A stretch of 64,000 nucleotides of DNA from Paenibacillus montaniterrae (GTDB taxonomy: Bacteria; Bacillota; Bacilli; Paenibacillales; Paenibacillaceae). This document shows positions 27,491 through 36,418 of this stretch, piece after piece; the stretch's first letter is position 1, and the number at the start of each line of letters is the position of its first letter. The notes under the pieces are model-generated. The model saw only the letters and a list, made by a program, of their open reading frames with translations, did no database searches and was not told the origin of the DNA. A program made the translations under genes and the position numbers. The DNA lies in NCBI RefSeq assembly GCF_018403185.1, contig NZ_BOSE01000002.1, positions 682,001-746,000 of the forward strand, written 5' to 3'.

Positions 27491-29221
27491 TTACTTCTCC
27501 CTCCTTTTCTCGATAATAATACATAGACTCGTTCCCTTTCCAAATTCACTGTCTATCTCAAGACGCGATGCTCCACCGAAAAAAGCCTTTATTCGATCAT
27601 GAACATTAATAAGACCAACACCCGTTACAGTAGTCGCTTCACTCTGCCTATCTCCAGCCATAAGCAACGATTGCAGCATTTTTAATTTATCGGCAGGGAT
27701 TCCCTTCCCATCATCTATTACGAAGATTCGAATTTCATTTTCTGAATCTTTAGCTGCAAGTCGAATATTTACAGGACGAATTACGGTAGATACTCCGTGT
27801 ATAATACTATTTTCCACAAGAGGCTGAATAATAAAACGAGGACATATAACGCTCGACAAATCCATAGAAATATCTATCTCATACGTCAATCTGGCTTGTA
27901 GTCTTGTTTTATGAATTTGCAAATAAAACTTTGCCATATTAATCTCCTGTGCAAGATTTACCTCATCCTGCTCAGAAGACAAGCTGTAGCGCATCAGCCT
28001 TCCAAACCAAAACGAAATATCAGCCACTTCTTTATCATTGTTCGTTTCAGCGAGCATCCTAATTGTCTCAAGCGTATTATAAAGAAAATGCGGTTTAATC
28101 TGTGCTTGTAAAACTTTATAGGCAGCCTCTTTGTTAAGCAGCTCAGCACGATGGACATTGTTAATCAGCTCGTCCATGCGATGAAGCATAGAATTATACG
28201 TTTCAATTAAAAAGCCTATTTCATCCTTTTTCTTGGAACTTTTCTGTTTGAATATACTTTGACGCAAATTCTCTTCGTTTAACGTACGCATATGTCTCGC
28301 TAATTTTAGAATGCGCTTCGTAATAGAAGTTGCCAGCCAATAATATGCGAGTGATAATCCTACTAGCAGCAAAAATAGAATTATAATTACGATCACTTCA
28401 GACCTTGTAAGGGAATGAAACACATCGTCAACTTTACCTGTTATGAAGACATGAACGCCAAGCTCTTCAAGCACCAGTTGATTGATTACATTTTGACGGT
28501 CAATAATAAATGTATCCGTTTCCGAATCCACTAGCTCGAAAACATTGTCATGAATTTGCATTGGAAGGTTTCCAACAATTTCATCCTCTACTAAGAAAAA
28601 GGCCTCCCATGGAGCTTTTACTCCTGCAGCTTCAAAAAACTTTTTTATAAATGTATCGTTAATTCTAATTTCCAATAGTCCGATTATTTCAGTAAACTGT
28701 GTGTTGTAAAGATGCTGATAATAAATTAGCTCAGAATGTAAAGAGTCCGGATCAACTCTAACCCATAACCCGGAACCAGGTTTTAGAGAGCTTAGTGACT
28801 CTTCTATTTCGGGATCTAGAAATTCCCACCCAACAAAATGATCTGTTATTGTAAATATGTCTTCGCTCTTCGTGTAGATCAATAACGAATCAATTTCAGG
28901 ATTGGCAAATAATGCTTGTGTATATAACGGTCGTATATAGCGAATAAAGGAATACACATTTTCTAATTCTGTGTCATATACACCATCAAGATAATCGGTA
29001 ACATAAGAGTTATATTGCAAAACTCGATGTATCGACTCGATACGAGTGAAATCCATTTTCATATTCGCGTATGCTTGTTCCAATATCTTTTGACGCCCTT
29101 CAGCATACTGCTTCGTTAAGCTTCCATGTATTTGCATGTAATAATGGTAACCAAATGCCATTACCGGTATGAATATTAGCATAATATAGCCTAGCGTTAT
29201 TTTCCGTGTAATATTCATCAT
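27491..29221 (-). CDS. Sensor histidine kinase, YesM type
   Basis: 576 residues. N-terminal helix (ITLGYIMLIFIPVMAFGYHYY), extracytoplasmic dCache-like sensor of about 250 residues, second helix (VIVIIILFLLLVGLSLAYYWL), HAMP region, then the His_kinase motif QAQIKPHFLYNTLETIRMLAE and an HATPase domain (IIQPLVENSIIHGV, DDGKGIP, GVGLINVHDRI). The stop is followed after two bases by the response-regulator ATG. A strong terminator at 29305-29336 separates it from the upstream binding-protein gene, so it is probably expressed by read-through or a weak internal promoter. Confidence 0.93.
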   Translation of the reverse strand: MMNITRKITLGYIMLIFIPVMAFGYHYYMQIHGSLTKQYAEGRQKILEQAYANMKMDFTRIESIHRVLQYNSYVTDYLDGVYDTELENVYSFIRYIRPLYTQALFANPEIDSLLIYTKSEDIFTITDHFVGWEFLDPEIEESLSSLKPGSGLWVRVDPDSLHSELIYYQHLYNTQFTEIIGLLEIRINDTFIKKFFEAAGVKAPWEAFFLVEDEIVGNLPMQIHDNVFELVDSETDTFIIDRQNVINQLVLEELGVHVFITGKVDDVFHSLTRSEVIVIIILFLLLVGLSLAYYWLATSITKRILKLARHMRTLNEENLRQSIFKQKSSKKKDEIGFLIETYNSMLHRMDELINNVHRAELLNKEAAYKVLQAQIKPHFLYNTLETIRMLAETNNDKEVADISFWFGRLMRYSLSSEQDEVNLAQEINMAKFYLQIHKTRLQARLTYEIDISMDLSSVICPRFIIQPLVENSIIHGVSTVIRPVNIRLAAKDSENEIRIFVIDDGKGIPADKLKMLQSLLMAGDRQSEATTVTGVGLINVHDRIKAFFGGASRLEIDSEFGKGTSLCIIIEKRREK

Positions 29222-29304
29222 TCACCCCTCCCGGCACTTGTATGTCATTTGGACTGCATTAACTAATATAACATGGAAGAATGCTCAATACTGACTGAAG
29301 TTTG

Positions 29305-29336
29305 AAAAACGGTAGAGAGACAACGTCTCTCTACCG
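29305..29336 (-). terminator. Internal terminator between binding-protein and kinase genes
   Basis: A perfect 11-base stem (CGGTAGAGAGA 29310-29320 with TCTCTCTACCG 29326-29336) and 5-base loop, followed leftward by TTTTT. It lies just after the binding-protein stop and should lower transcription of the downstream regulator and enzyme genes relative to the transporter. Confidence 0.88.
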
Positions 29337-29346
29337 GATTGACAAG

Positions 29347-30900
29347 TTATTTAATAAATAGCTCTTTCTTTTTTTGATAGATGTCATTCGCCCAATCAAC
29401 CAGCTGTGGTAGTCCGAGTTGATCGGCAGTTTTTAACATGTTTTCATAATTAGCAATCGCTTCTTCTTCCGAGCCTGCAAGATAGATCTTTACTTTTTCA
29501 TTTTTAATCATTTCATCGACTTTCGTTTTGATTGTTTTCTCTTCAGAATCTGGTTGAGTTTGGATTAGTCCAATCTCAGGCTTATATTGTGTGATCTGTT
29601 TTCGCTCTAGTAAGGCTTGTGTCTTTTGTGTACCAGGAACATATCCTTGCAGCCCTTCTGTGATACCATCATTGTACAGATACCACCACTTGATTCCATT
29701 ACTGTTTACAAAGTCCGCATCTGACGGGTCATAATTCAAATTAGGATATCCCTCTTCATTCCACGTCCAATGCTCGCCTTCGATGCCGAACATTGTTAGT
29801 TTTTTCCCCTCATCGCTAGCAAGGTATTCAATGAATTTGATTGAAGCCTCAGGATCTTTGTTGTTTTTAGTAATAAATGTACCCGCGAATCCAAGTCCCG
29901 TGCTCACAATTTTAGCATCTTTAGATAATGCACTTGGCAGCATTTTAAATGTATGTGAACCGCCATTGCTTTTAATTTTTGCGTTATCGGTATCCGCTAT
30001 ACTTACTGTATGGCTATGAGCAAATGCTTTTCCACTGATCGCGTACTCATCATCAATTTGATCATTGGTGTATGCAAAATTTTCAGCCAGAATATAGCCT
30101 TCACGGTATAATTTATTCATAAATTTGAAGAAGTCCAGCATTTCTGGTTGCTTAATAGCGTATTCGATCTTGCCATCTCTTTCATACCATCCATCCAGCA
30201 GCGCTTCCACTCCAAATTGTTGCAGGAAATATTGTTCAATCCAGTCCTTATCCATAATCAATGGCACCATATCAGGATACTTTTTCTTCACCATGTCTAA
30301 AACATTCACAAAATCTTCTACAGAGTTTAGAGAAGGGTTGCCGAGTTCATTAAGTATATCCTCACGAACCGCAATACCTGGGTTGCCATCACTGCCAATT
30401 GCATATTTATTCGCGGCCATTTCCTCTTGCGTAGCAAAGGAATTTCTTACTGTATAGAAATTTCCATCGTCCATTGTATGAATGGCAATTCTCGTATTAT
30501 CAATTACAAAATCAGGCGCATATTGTTCAATCAGTTCATTCCATGGGTATGATAAACTTGAATCCGACAACCGATCAATTTGCGAATAAGTAAAGATCAG
30601 ATCCGGCAAGTCGCCTGAGGAAATCATAAGCGGCAGCTGTCTGTCATCAGCAGCGACCGTTACCTTTAATTTCACACCCGTTTTTTCAGTAATTTTCTCT
30701 GCAATCGGGCCCTTCCACTCACTGACAGGATACCAAGGAGCATCAATAAAAAGCGTTAGCTCCTTAACTTCATCATTCCCGGTTGATACCTTGCCAGCGT
30801 TCTCATTCGTATTCGCATTGTTACTGCCACAAGCCACTAGCAACGAAAGCGAAAGAACCAGTGACAACGATAGTAGCAAACCCTTCTTTATCCTCATCAT
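29347..30900 (-). CDS. Oligosaccharide-binding lipoprotein, LipO type
   Basis: 517 residues from the ATG at 30900, 7 bases after GGAGGGG. The signal peptide ends SLSLLVACGSNN, giving a lipid-anchored Cys, then an Asn-rich linker. The fold is the large solute-binding class used with LplB/LplC permeases (ELTLFIDAPWYPVSEW, LKVTVAADDRQLPLMISSGDLPDLIF). It follows the two permease genes in the same leftward operon. The ligand is probably an arabinose-containing oligosaccharide, judged only from the GH127 gene downstream. Confidence 0.92.
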   Translation of the reverse strand: MMRIKKGLLLSLSLVLSLSLLVACGSNNANTNENAGKVSTGNDEVKELTLFIDAPWYPVSEWKGPIAEKITEKTGVKLKVTVAADDRQLPLMISSGDLPDLIFTYSQIDRLSDSSLSYPWNELIEQYAPDFVIDNTRIAIHTMDDGNFYTVRNSFATQEEMAANKYAIGSDGNPGIAVREDILNELGNPSLNSVEDFVNVLDMVKKKYPDMVPLIMDKDWIEQYFLQQFGVEALLDGWYERDGKIEYAIKQPEMLDFFKFMNKLYREGYILAENFAYTNDQIDDEYAISGKAFAHSHTVSIADTDNAKIKSNGGSHTFKMLPSALSKDAKIVSTGLGFAGTFITKNNKDPEASIKFIEYLASDEGKKLTMFGIEGEHWTWNEEGYPNLNYDPSDADFVNSNGIKWWYLYNDGITEGLQGYVPGTQKTQALLERKQITQYKPEIGLIQTQPDSEEKTIKTKVDEMIKNEKVKIYLAGSEEEAIANYENMLKTADQLGLPQLVDWANDIYQKKKELFIK

Positions 30901-30964
30901 CAAACAACCCCTCCATCAATCAAATTATATATCAAAGCAAGCTAGCTTGCTCTAATACCCTGAA

Positions 30965-31846
30965 TCAACCTTTTACCGAGCCCAGCATAACGCCTTGAAC
31001 AAAGTATTTTTGTAGAAACGGATATACGCAAACAATTGGCAGCACAGATATAACCATTGCAGCTAATTGAAGCGAGTAACTCGTAACCCCTGCTGAAGCA
31101 CTGTTTGCTATCGCAATTGAATCCATAGGTGCGTTGCTTTTATTAATAACCTCCATCATACGAAAGGCTAGTGTTCTTAAATTTTCCGACTGCACAAAGT
31201 AAGCTGAATCCAGCCATGAATTCCATTGACCTACACCAGTGAATAACGACATTGTTGCAATAAGCGGCATCGATACAGGAAGAATAACCTTGTAAAAAAT
31301 AACAAACTCATTTGCACCGTCTATATGAGCTGATTCCTTAAGCTCTCCTGGTATATCCCTGAAGAAGGTGATCGCGATTAACAAGAAGAACGTACTTAGC
31401 ATGGAAGGAATAATATATACGCCAAACGAGTTGAGCAAGCCTATTGAGCGCAATACAACATAATAAGGAATTAAGCCTCCTGAAAAATACATTGCGAAGA
31501 TAATAATTGTGAAATAGGTTTTACGGAATAATAGATTTTGATGCGATAATCCATAAGCGACAAGACTAGTAAACATGACGCCCAGCACTGTCCCTGAAAG
31601 CGTTCTCACAACACTGACAATAAAAGCCTTGTACCAGTGAGGGTCGCTTAAAAAACGTTCGTAATTTTCAAGAGTGAATGCTCTTGGCCAAAAGTAAATA
31701 GCTCCCGTAAGGGAATCCGTTCCTTTATTGAACGAAAGAATTAACACGTAATAAAACGGATAAAACATAACTATAAAAATGACGAATAGGATGACTGTGA
31801 TCAAGCTATCCATAATCCGGTCTTTTTGTCTTTGACTCAAAGCCAT
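30965..31846 (-). CDS. Oligosaccharide ABC permease, LplC type
   Basis: 293 residues from the ATG at 31846 (GAGGAG at 8 bases; the GTG at 31855 overlaps the ribosome site). Six membrane segments, EAA loop ELKESAHIDGANEFVIFYKVILP, C-terminal PFLQKYFVQGVMLGSVKG. It is the partner of the LplB-type permease 17 bases upstream. No ATPase is nearby. Confidence 0.92.
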   Translation of the reverse strand: MALSQRQKDRIMDSLITVILFVIFIVMFYPFYYVLILSFNKGTDSLTGAIYFWPRAFTLENYERFLSDPHWYKAFIVSVVRTLSGTVLGVMFTSLVAYGLSHQNLLFRKTYFTIIIFAMYFSGGLIPYYVVLRSIGLLNSFGVYIIPSMLSTFFLLIAITFFRDIPGELKESAHIDGANEFVIFYKVILPVSMPLIATMSLFTGVGQWNSWLDSAYFVQSENLRTLAFRMMEVINKSNAPMDSIAIANSASAGVTSYSLQLAAMVISVLPIVCVYPFLQKYFVQGVMLGSVKG

Positions 31847-31863
31847 ATAATCCACTCCTCATT

Positions 31864-32847
31864 CTAAAATAAGCTTGATCCTGAAGCGCGTTTTGCAATA
31901 TAGTTACTTGAAAAAATTAAGATGACAGATATAATAGATTGAATCAGATCGATAGCTGCTGCATATGAAAAACGACCATCCCTTAGACCGACCTTAAACG
32001 CATAAGTTTGAACAATTTCTGAAGTAGAATTATTTATACTATTGCCAAATAAAAACGCTTGTTCGAAGTTAGAACCTACTAAGCCGCCACCCAAAATGCT
32101 TCCAATTGTAAGAATAAGAACAACAACGATCGTTCCTTTCATACCTTGAAACGTAATATGCCGAATTCGTGCAAGTCTTCCCGCTCCATCGATTTGAGCT
32201 GCTTCGTACAATGTAGGATTTATCCCGGCTATAGCTGCCAGGAAAATAATCGTCCACCATCCTACCTCTTTCCATACTGCGCTTCCGACTGCTAGCCCCC
32301 AGAAGTGATCAGCGTTAGTCAATATATCTAACGGCTTATCAATTATACCGAGACTCATCAATGCTTTATTTATCATTCCTATATCTGCAGACAGGAAGGA
32401 GAATGCAATACCGGCCACTACTACCCAAGAAATGAAATGAGGCAAATAACTAACCGTTTGTACAACTTTTTTAAAACGAAGATTTTTAGCCTCGCTCAGC
32501 AAAATTGCAAGTATAATTGGAGCTGGGAAAGTAAACAGAACTTTCAGAAAGCTTAAAGCAAGCGTATTGCGTACGATTTCACCGAAACGATAATCGTTAA
32601 TGAATTCATTGAAGTGCTTAAATCCAACCCACTCACTTGTAAATATTCCTTTAATCCCGGTAGATATGGAATAATCTTTGAATGCCATAATAATCCCAAA
32701 CATTGGAGTGTAAGCGAATATTAACAAAAAAATCATCCCTAAGCCTACAAAAAGATGAAGAACTTTTTGTCTTTTCAATTGTTTGAAAAATTGTGTGCGG
32801 CGTTTGCTGAATCGAATATTACGATCAACTGAACTGTCTAATGCCAT
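31864..32847 (-). CDS. Oligosaccharide ABC permease, LplB type
   Basis: 327 residues from the ATG at 32847 after GGAGGGGG; the frame upstream lacks a start signal. LplB hallmarks: YTPMFGIIMAFKDYSISTG near the first helix and the EAA loop YEAAQIDGAGRLARIRHITFQG. First gene of the leftward operon LplB-LplC-binding protein-kinase-regulator-GH127. A cre-like sequence lies about 66 bases upstream. Confidence 0.92.
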   Translation of the reverse strand: MALDSSVDRNIRFSKRRTQFFKQLKRQKVLHLFVGLGMIFLLIFAYTPMFGIIMAFKDYSISTGIKGIFTSEWVGFKHFNEFINDYRFGEIVRNTLALSFLKVLFTFPAPIILAILLSEAKNLRFKKVVQTVSYLPHFISWVVVAGIAFSFLSADIGMINKALMSLGIIDKPLDILTNADHFWGLAVGSAVWKEVGWWTIIFLAAIAGINPTLYEAAQIDGAGRLARIRHITFQGMKGTIVVVLILTIGSILGGGLVGSNFEQAFLFGNSINNSTSEIVQTYAFKVGLRDGRFSYAAAIDLIQSIISVILIFSSNYIAKRASGSSLF

Positions 32848-32912
32848 ACAACCCCCTCCTTCTTCATTAATTATAGCTTTGCAAAAGATGCTCCCATAAG
32901 CCAACATTATTA

Positions 32913-32926
32913 AGAAAGCGTTGTCA
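32913..32926 (-). promoter_or_regulatory. Weak cre-like site upstream of the GH127 operon
   Basis: Leftward TGACAACGCTTTCT differs from the cre consensus TGNAANCGNWNNCW at one or two positions and has the conserved central CG. Its distance from the first gene fits carbon-catabolite control, but the match alone is not decisive. Confidence 0.4.
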
Positions 32927-32976
32927 TTTTTTAAGATTTATTAGTATGGTTGACAGCTCCTTATCCCGCTAAATAC

Positions 32977-33020
32977 AAAAAAACCGCAGCATACAAGAGT
33001 TTATCTCCTGCATACTGCGG
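32977..33020 (-). terminator. Terminator of the MetE-like gene
   Basis: Leftward CCGCAGTATGCAGGAG pairs with CTCTTGTATGCTGCGG (32984-33020) and is followed by seven T (32977-32983). The stem begins directly after the stop codon of the MetE-like gene. Confidence 0.88.
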
Positions 33021-33024
33021 ATTT

Positions 33025-34185
33025 TTAGTTCGCCCAATATTGCTTGGCAAGACGTTGTCCTTGATGAATCTTCGCCCACTGCTCTTCCTCAGTCAGCTCA
33101 TTTCCTCCATCGCAAGATGCAAAGCCGCATTGATGCGATAGGAACAGGCGATCCTTATCGATAATTTTAGAGGCTTCATCCAGCATTTTCAGCACGCGAG
33201 CTTCATCATCCAATGAATTTGTTTTCGAGGATAACAAGCCAAGCACGATTTCTGTGTCAGGTCTATCCTTGAACACCGCCAGCGCTTCAAGAGAACCGGC
33301 TCTTTCATCATCCCACTCAAGGAAAAAGCGATCGTATTTCAGCTGCTTAAGGAACAGGTTCGCAATTTTTACATACGAGCCGCCACCCATATTGCGCGAG
33401 TCGTAGTTGCCGCGGCAGTTGTGCGTCCACATTTTCAAGCCAAGCTCATGTCCAAAGTCGATAACCTCGTTATTAATTTCGATGAACTCAGTTGCTAGCG
33501 CTTTGACTTCTTCCTGATTAATATTTTCGCCCGTATACGGTGAATTTGGATTATCGTCGGCAAAAAGCTCCCATAAGCAATCATCAAACTGCAAAATTTT
33601 TCCTCCAGCAGCTGCAAATTCCTCAACAAATTGCTTGTAAGCCGTAACGAGTCCTCGCTTCAGCTCATCACGCGTACGATATACAGCGTCCGCTCCGCCA
33701 ATATTATCGGACCAGGAAAGCTCTCCATAGATATGAGATGGGGAAGGTATGCAAAGCTTCGTTTCACGATCCCCTGCCAGCTCCTGCAGCTTATTGAAAA
33801 TCTTAATAAAATGATGATTTTTACCGTTTAGTTCTCCTGTAATACGAAGCCCGATGTCTTTTCTTGTTTCGTATTTGGAGGTGCCGTCAATATCTCTGAA
33901 GAAATAGCCATGATCGGCAATATAGCGTTCGATTCCATGCAGTCCCCACACAAAGTCGAGATGCCACATCGATTTTGAAAATTCGCCATCCGTAATGATA
34001 TCTAGTCCGTTATCAATTTCCTTTGCTACGATTTGCTCGATTGCAGCAGCTTCACATTGCTCATAGCCAGGTAAATTCTCATAAAACGGGTAGCTAATAT
34101 CATCACGATGCTCAATTATATGTTTATATTCTAGTAAATCAGATGGACGTAATAGACTTCCTACAAGTTGAAATTTGTTGCACAT
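33025..34185 (-). CDS. Cobalamin-independent methionine synthase II family protein (YxjG/YxjH-like)
   Basis: 386 residues matching the short MetE C-terminal-domain family found in Bacillus as YxjG/YxjH. A likely zinc site is present: His and Cys in WTHNCRGNY and a downstream Cys in LSHQCGFASCD. The substrate-binding region LQFDDCLWELF is also recognisable. Full MetE has a second N-terminal barrel that is absent here. Members transfer or release methyl groups from a thiol or methionine-like compound in sulfur metabolism; the exact donor is uncertain. The gene is monocistronic with GGAGGAA before its ATG; I found no SAM riboswitch or complete T-box upstream. Confidence 0.85.
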   Translation of the reverse strand: MCNKFQLVGSLLRPSDLLEYKHIIEHRDDISYPFYENLPGYEQCEAAAIEQIVAKEIDNGLDIITDGEFSKSMWHLDFVWGLHGIERYIADHGYFFRDIDGTSKYETRKDIGLRITGELNGKNHHFIKIFNKLQELAGDRETKLCIPSPSHIYGELSWSDNIGGADAVYRTRDELKRGLVTAYKQFVEEFAAAGGKILQFDDCLWELFADDNPNSPYTGENINQEEVKALATEFIEINNEVIDFGHELGLKMWTHNCRGNYDSRNMGGGSYVKIANLFLKQLKYDRFFLEWDDERAGSLEALAVFKDRPDTEIVLGLLSSKTNSLDDEARVLKMLDEASKIIDKDRLFLSHQCGFASCDGGNELTEEEQWAKIHQGQRLAKQYWAN

Positions 34186-34353
34186 GTCAGTTCCTCCCTT
34201 AGCTAGTACCTTGTTGCTATTGATTAGATATTAGCATGCAATAGCATGGGAGAAATAACACTAATTAGCTATAGCTAGATATAACAAAAAGCTATTACCG
34301 GGATAATCAACTACATATTATATATAACAAGCAGCGAGCAAGAGGTACCACCT

Positions 34354-35271
34354 TTAGAGCGGTATCGGATAGGGCGTGAGCTCAATCGCTGCATCCGCAT
34401 CGGCGAAAACTTGTCTCGCTTCCGTCTCAAGCTCCGCCAAAGCCTCCCGCGTATAGCGCGAGCTGAAATGCGTCATAAGCAGTCTGCGAGCGCCTGCTTC
34501 ATGCGCAATCTGCGCAGCCTGCAGGGCAGTAGAATGTCCGTACTCATGAGCTTTGTCCGCGAGCGCATGGGCAAATGTTGCTTCATGAACAAGCACATTG
34601 GCGCCCCTGCCAAGCTTGACGGCATTGGCACATGGCCTGGTATCGCCAAGTATCGTAACGATGCGGCCAGGCAGCGATTCTCCAACAGCATCAACCGAGC
34701 GAATCACTCGCCCATCCGCCAGCGTCACATCCTGTCCTGCTTTCAGTTGTCCGTAAACCGGGCCTGGAGGAAGCCCTTGCTCTGCAAGCCAGCCGGCATT
34801 CAGTACTCCAGGGCGCTCACGCTCCTCTATTCGATAGCCGTAGCTCTCAATCCGATGATCGAGCTTAGCAGCTTCGACCTTCACGTTAGCATCCTCAAAG
34901 ATAGCTCCTTCTGCTTCGATTTCTGTAATATGGATCGGATAGTTTAAATGAGTTTCCGATATTCGCAAGCTTGTCTCCAGCAGCTCGCGCAATCCAGGTG
35001 GTCCGTATAGCTGCAATGCTTCTGTGCCGCCAAGCGAGGAGCGACTGCTCAATAAACCCGGCAAGCCGAAAACATGATCGCCATGCAAATGAGTAATCCA
35101 TATTTTTGTTAATTTTGTAAGCTTTAACGGTGTTTGCAGCAGCCGATGCTGGCTGCCCTCCCCACAGTCAAACATCCAAAACGTTCCGTCGTTTTGCGTT
35201 AGCGCTATTGATGTTACATTTCTGTCACGAATCGGCATTCCCGCACTTGTCCCCAAAAACCATAGCTCCAT
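34354..35271 (-). CDS. rnz: Ribonuclease Z (tRNA 3' endonuclease)
   Basis: 305 residues, normal for bacterial RNase Z. It begins with MELWFLGTSAGMP, carries the zinc motif THLHGDHVFGLPGLL, the GDTRPC aspartate and the late HFSSRY histidine region expected of the family. The enzyme removes 3' trailers from tRNA precursors, mainly those lacking an encoded CCA. It stands alone, divergent from the sulfonate operon. Confidence 0.95.
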   Translation of the reverse strand: MELWFLGTSAGMPIRDRNVTSIALTQNDGTFWMFDCGEGSQHRLLQTPLKLTKLTKIWITHLHGDHVFGLPGLLSSRSSLGGTEALQLYGPPGLRELLETSLRISETHLNYPIHITEIEAEGAIFEDANVKVEAAKLDHRIESYGYRIEERERPGVLNAGWLAEQGLPPGPVYGQLKAGQDVTLADGRVIRSVDAVGESLPGRIVTILGDTRPCANAVKLGRGANVLVHEATFAHALADKAHEYGHSTALQAAQIAHEAGARRLLMTHFSSRYTREALAELETEARQVFADADAAIELTPYPIPL

Positions 35272-35413
35272 CCTGCTCCACCTCTAATTTATAATAATTG
35301 CAACTTTTTCCTTCTATTGTTGCACAGCGCGGTAAGCGTTATACAAATTATACCGTCCAGCTTCAAGCCAAGCATAGATGTCCGCCAGCTTGAATTTTTT
35401 TCAAAAAACAGGG

Positions 35414-35441
35414 TTGACAACAGCTGCAAACATGTTAAACT
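35414..35441 (+). promoter_or_regulatory. Promoter of the organosulfur (ssu-like) operon
   Basis: TTGACA (35414-35419) with TAAACT (35436-35441) at 16 bases, or AAACTA at 17. The start site would be near 35448, leaving a leader of about 145 bases. Within it TTTACT occurs twice in direct repeat (35453-35475). Confidence 0.65.
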
Positions 35442-35500
35442 ATTCCCATAAGTTTACTGAGATTTACTCATTTTTTCATATATAAGCTGATTAGTTAACT

Positions 35501-35545
35501 AAAGGCTCCTGCATTCACGATTTCAAGTGAAAAGTAGGGGCCTTT
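35501..35545 (+). terminator. Leader hairpin (candidate attenuator) before the ssu-like operon
   Basis: AAAGGCTCCTGC (35501-35512) pairs with GTAGGGGCCTTT (35534-35545) with two wobbles, and TTCAC/GTGAA pairs inside, followed by CTGTTT. No plus-strand gene lies upstream, so a terminator-like hairpin inside this leader suggests premature termination control. The rest of the 322-base intergenic region is AT-rich and holds the promoter. Confidence 0.6.
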
Positions 35546-35593
35546 CTGTTTATAGCTCATTTTTTATTATTTTTGAAGAAGGGACTGATCCAG

Positions 35594-36397
35594 ATGGGCG
35601 AAAAAATTAAAGTTGATCGCGTTACAAAAACATTTGTCGTGCGTGACAGCGACCAAAAGGGAGCCAGGAAGGAATTCACCGCGATTAGCAATATGGAGTT
35701 TTCCGTTAAAGAAGGGGAGTTTCTTACTATCGTTGGTCCAAGTGGATGTGGAAAGTCAACCCTGCTTGATTTATTGGGCGGGCTGTCTACTCCAACAAAA
35801 GGACGAATTTTGCTTGATGGTCAAGAAATAAAAGGTCCCGGGCTGGATCGCGGCACTGTCTTCCAGCAATATGCCCTGTTCCCTTGGAAAACTGCGCGAG
35901 GCAATATTGAATTTGGACTTGAAGCGAAAGGAATTCCTAAACGTGAATGGCGCGCACAATCCGATCATTATTTAGAGCTAGTCGGGTTAAAAAGCTTTGC
36001 TGATCGATATCCGCATGAGCTGTCTGGTGGCATGAAGCAGCGTGTAGCAATTGCTCGCAGCCTGGCTTTTAATCCGGATGTTTTGCTTATGGATGAACCC
36101 TTCGCGGCTTTAGATGCTCAAACTCGCGAAACCTTGCAAAGCGAGCTGCTGCGAATATGGGAGAAAACGAAAAAAACGATTATCTTCATTACGCACGGGA
36201 TTGATGAAGCAGTCTATCTTGGTCAACGGGTCGTCATTTTGTCGGCAAATCCTGGGCGCATTAAAAAAATCGTCGAGATCCCATTAAAGCACCGCTTAGC
36301 CGATGCAGATATTCGCTCGAACCCGGAATTTGTAAAGGCTCGTCATCAGGTTTGGAGCTTACTGCACGAGGACGAATATGCTGGACTATATATTTAA
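35594..36397 (+). CDS. ssuB: ABC ATPase, sulfonate/nitrate/taurine type
   Basis: 267 residues from the ATG at 35594 (AAGGG at 10 bases). Walker A GPSGCGKST, Q-loop VFQQYALFPWKT, signature LSGGMKQRVAIARSLA, Walker B VLLMDEPFAALD and the switch His in FITHGIDEA are all intact. The FPWKTARGNIEFGLEAKG stretch is typical of the SsuB/TauB/NrtD branch. It is the first gene of a five-gene rightward operon and should energise the permease encoded next. Confidence 0.93.
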   Translation: MGEKIKVDRVTKTFVVRDSDQKGARKEFTAISNMEFSVKEGEFLTIVGPSGCGKSTLLDLLGGLSTPTKGRILLDGQEIKGPGLDRGTVFQQYALFPWKTARGNIEFGLEAKGIPKREWRAQSDHYLELVGLKSFADRYPHELSGGMKQRVAIARSLAFNPDVLLMDEPFAALDAQTRETLQSELLRIWEKTKKTIIFITHGIDEAVYLGQRVVILSANPGRIKKIVEIPLKHRLADADIRSNPEFVKARHQVWSLLHEDEYAGLYI

Positions 36398-36418
36398 TGC
36401 GAGAGGAGGCAAGCAAGC

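Noticed and set aside
34337..34356. GGTGGTACC directly after the rnz stop, resembling the T-box core, leading toward the MetE-like gene
   Set aside because: A T-box needs about 150-200 bases of specifier and stem structure upstream, but that space is rnz coding sequence, and no terminator/antiterminator pair follows.
35442..35593. SAM (S-box) riboswitch in the ssu-like leader
   Set aside because: None of the conserved S-box helices or their characteristic purine-rich motifs are present; only the single hairpin remains.
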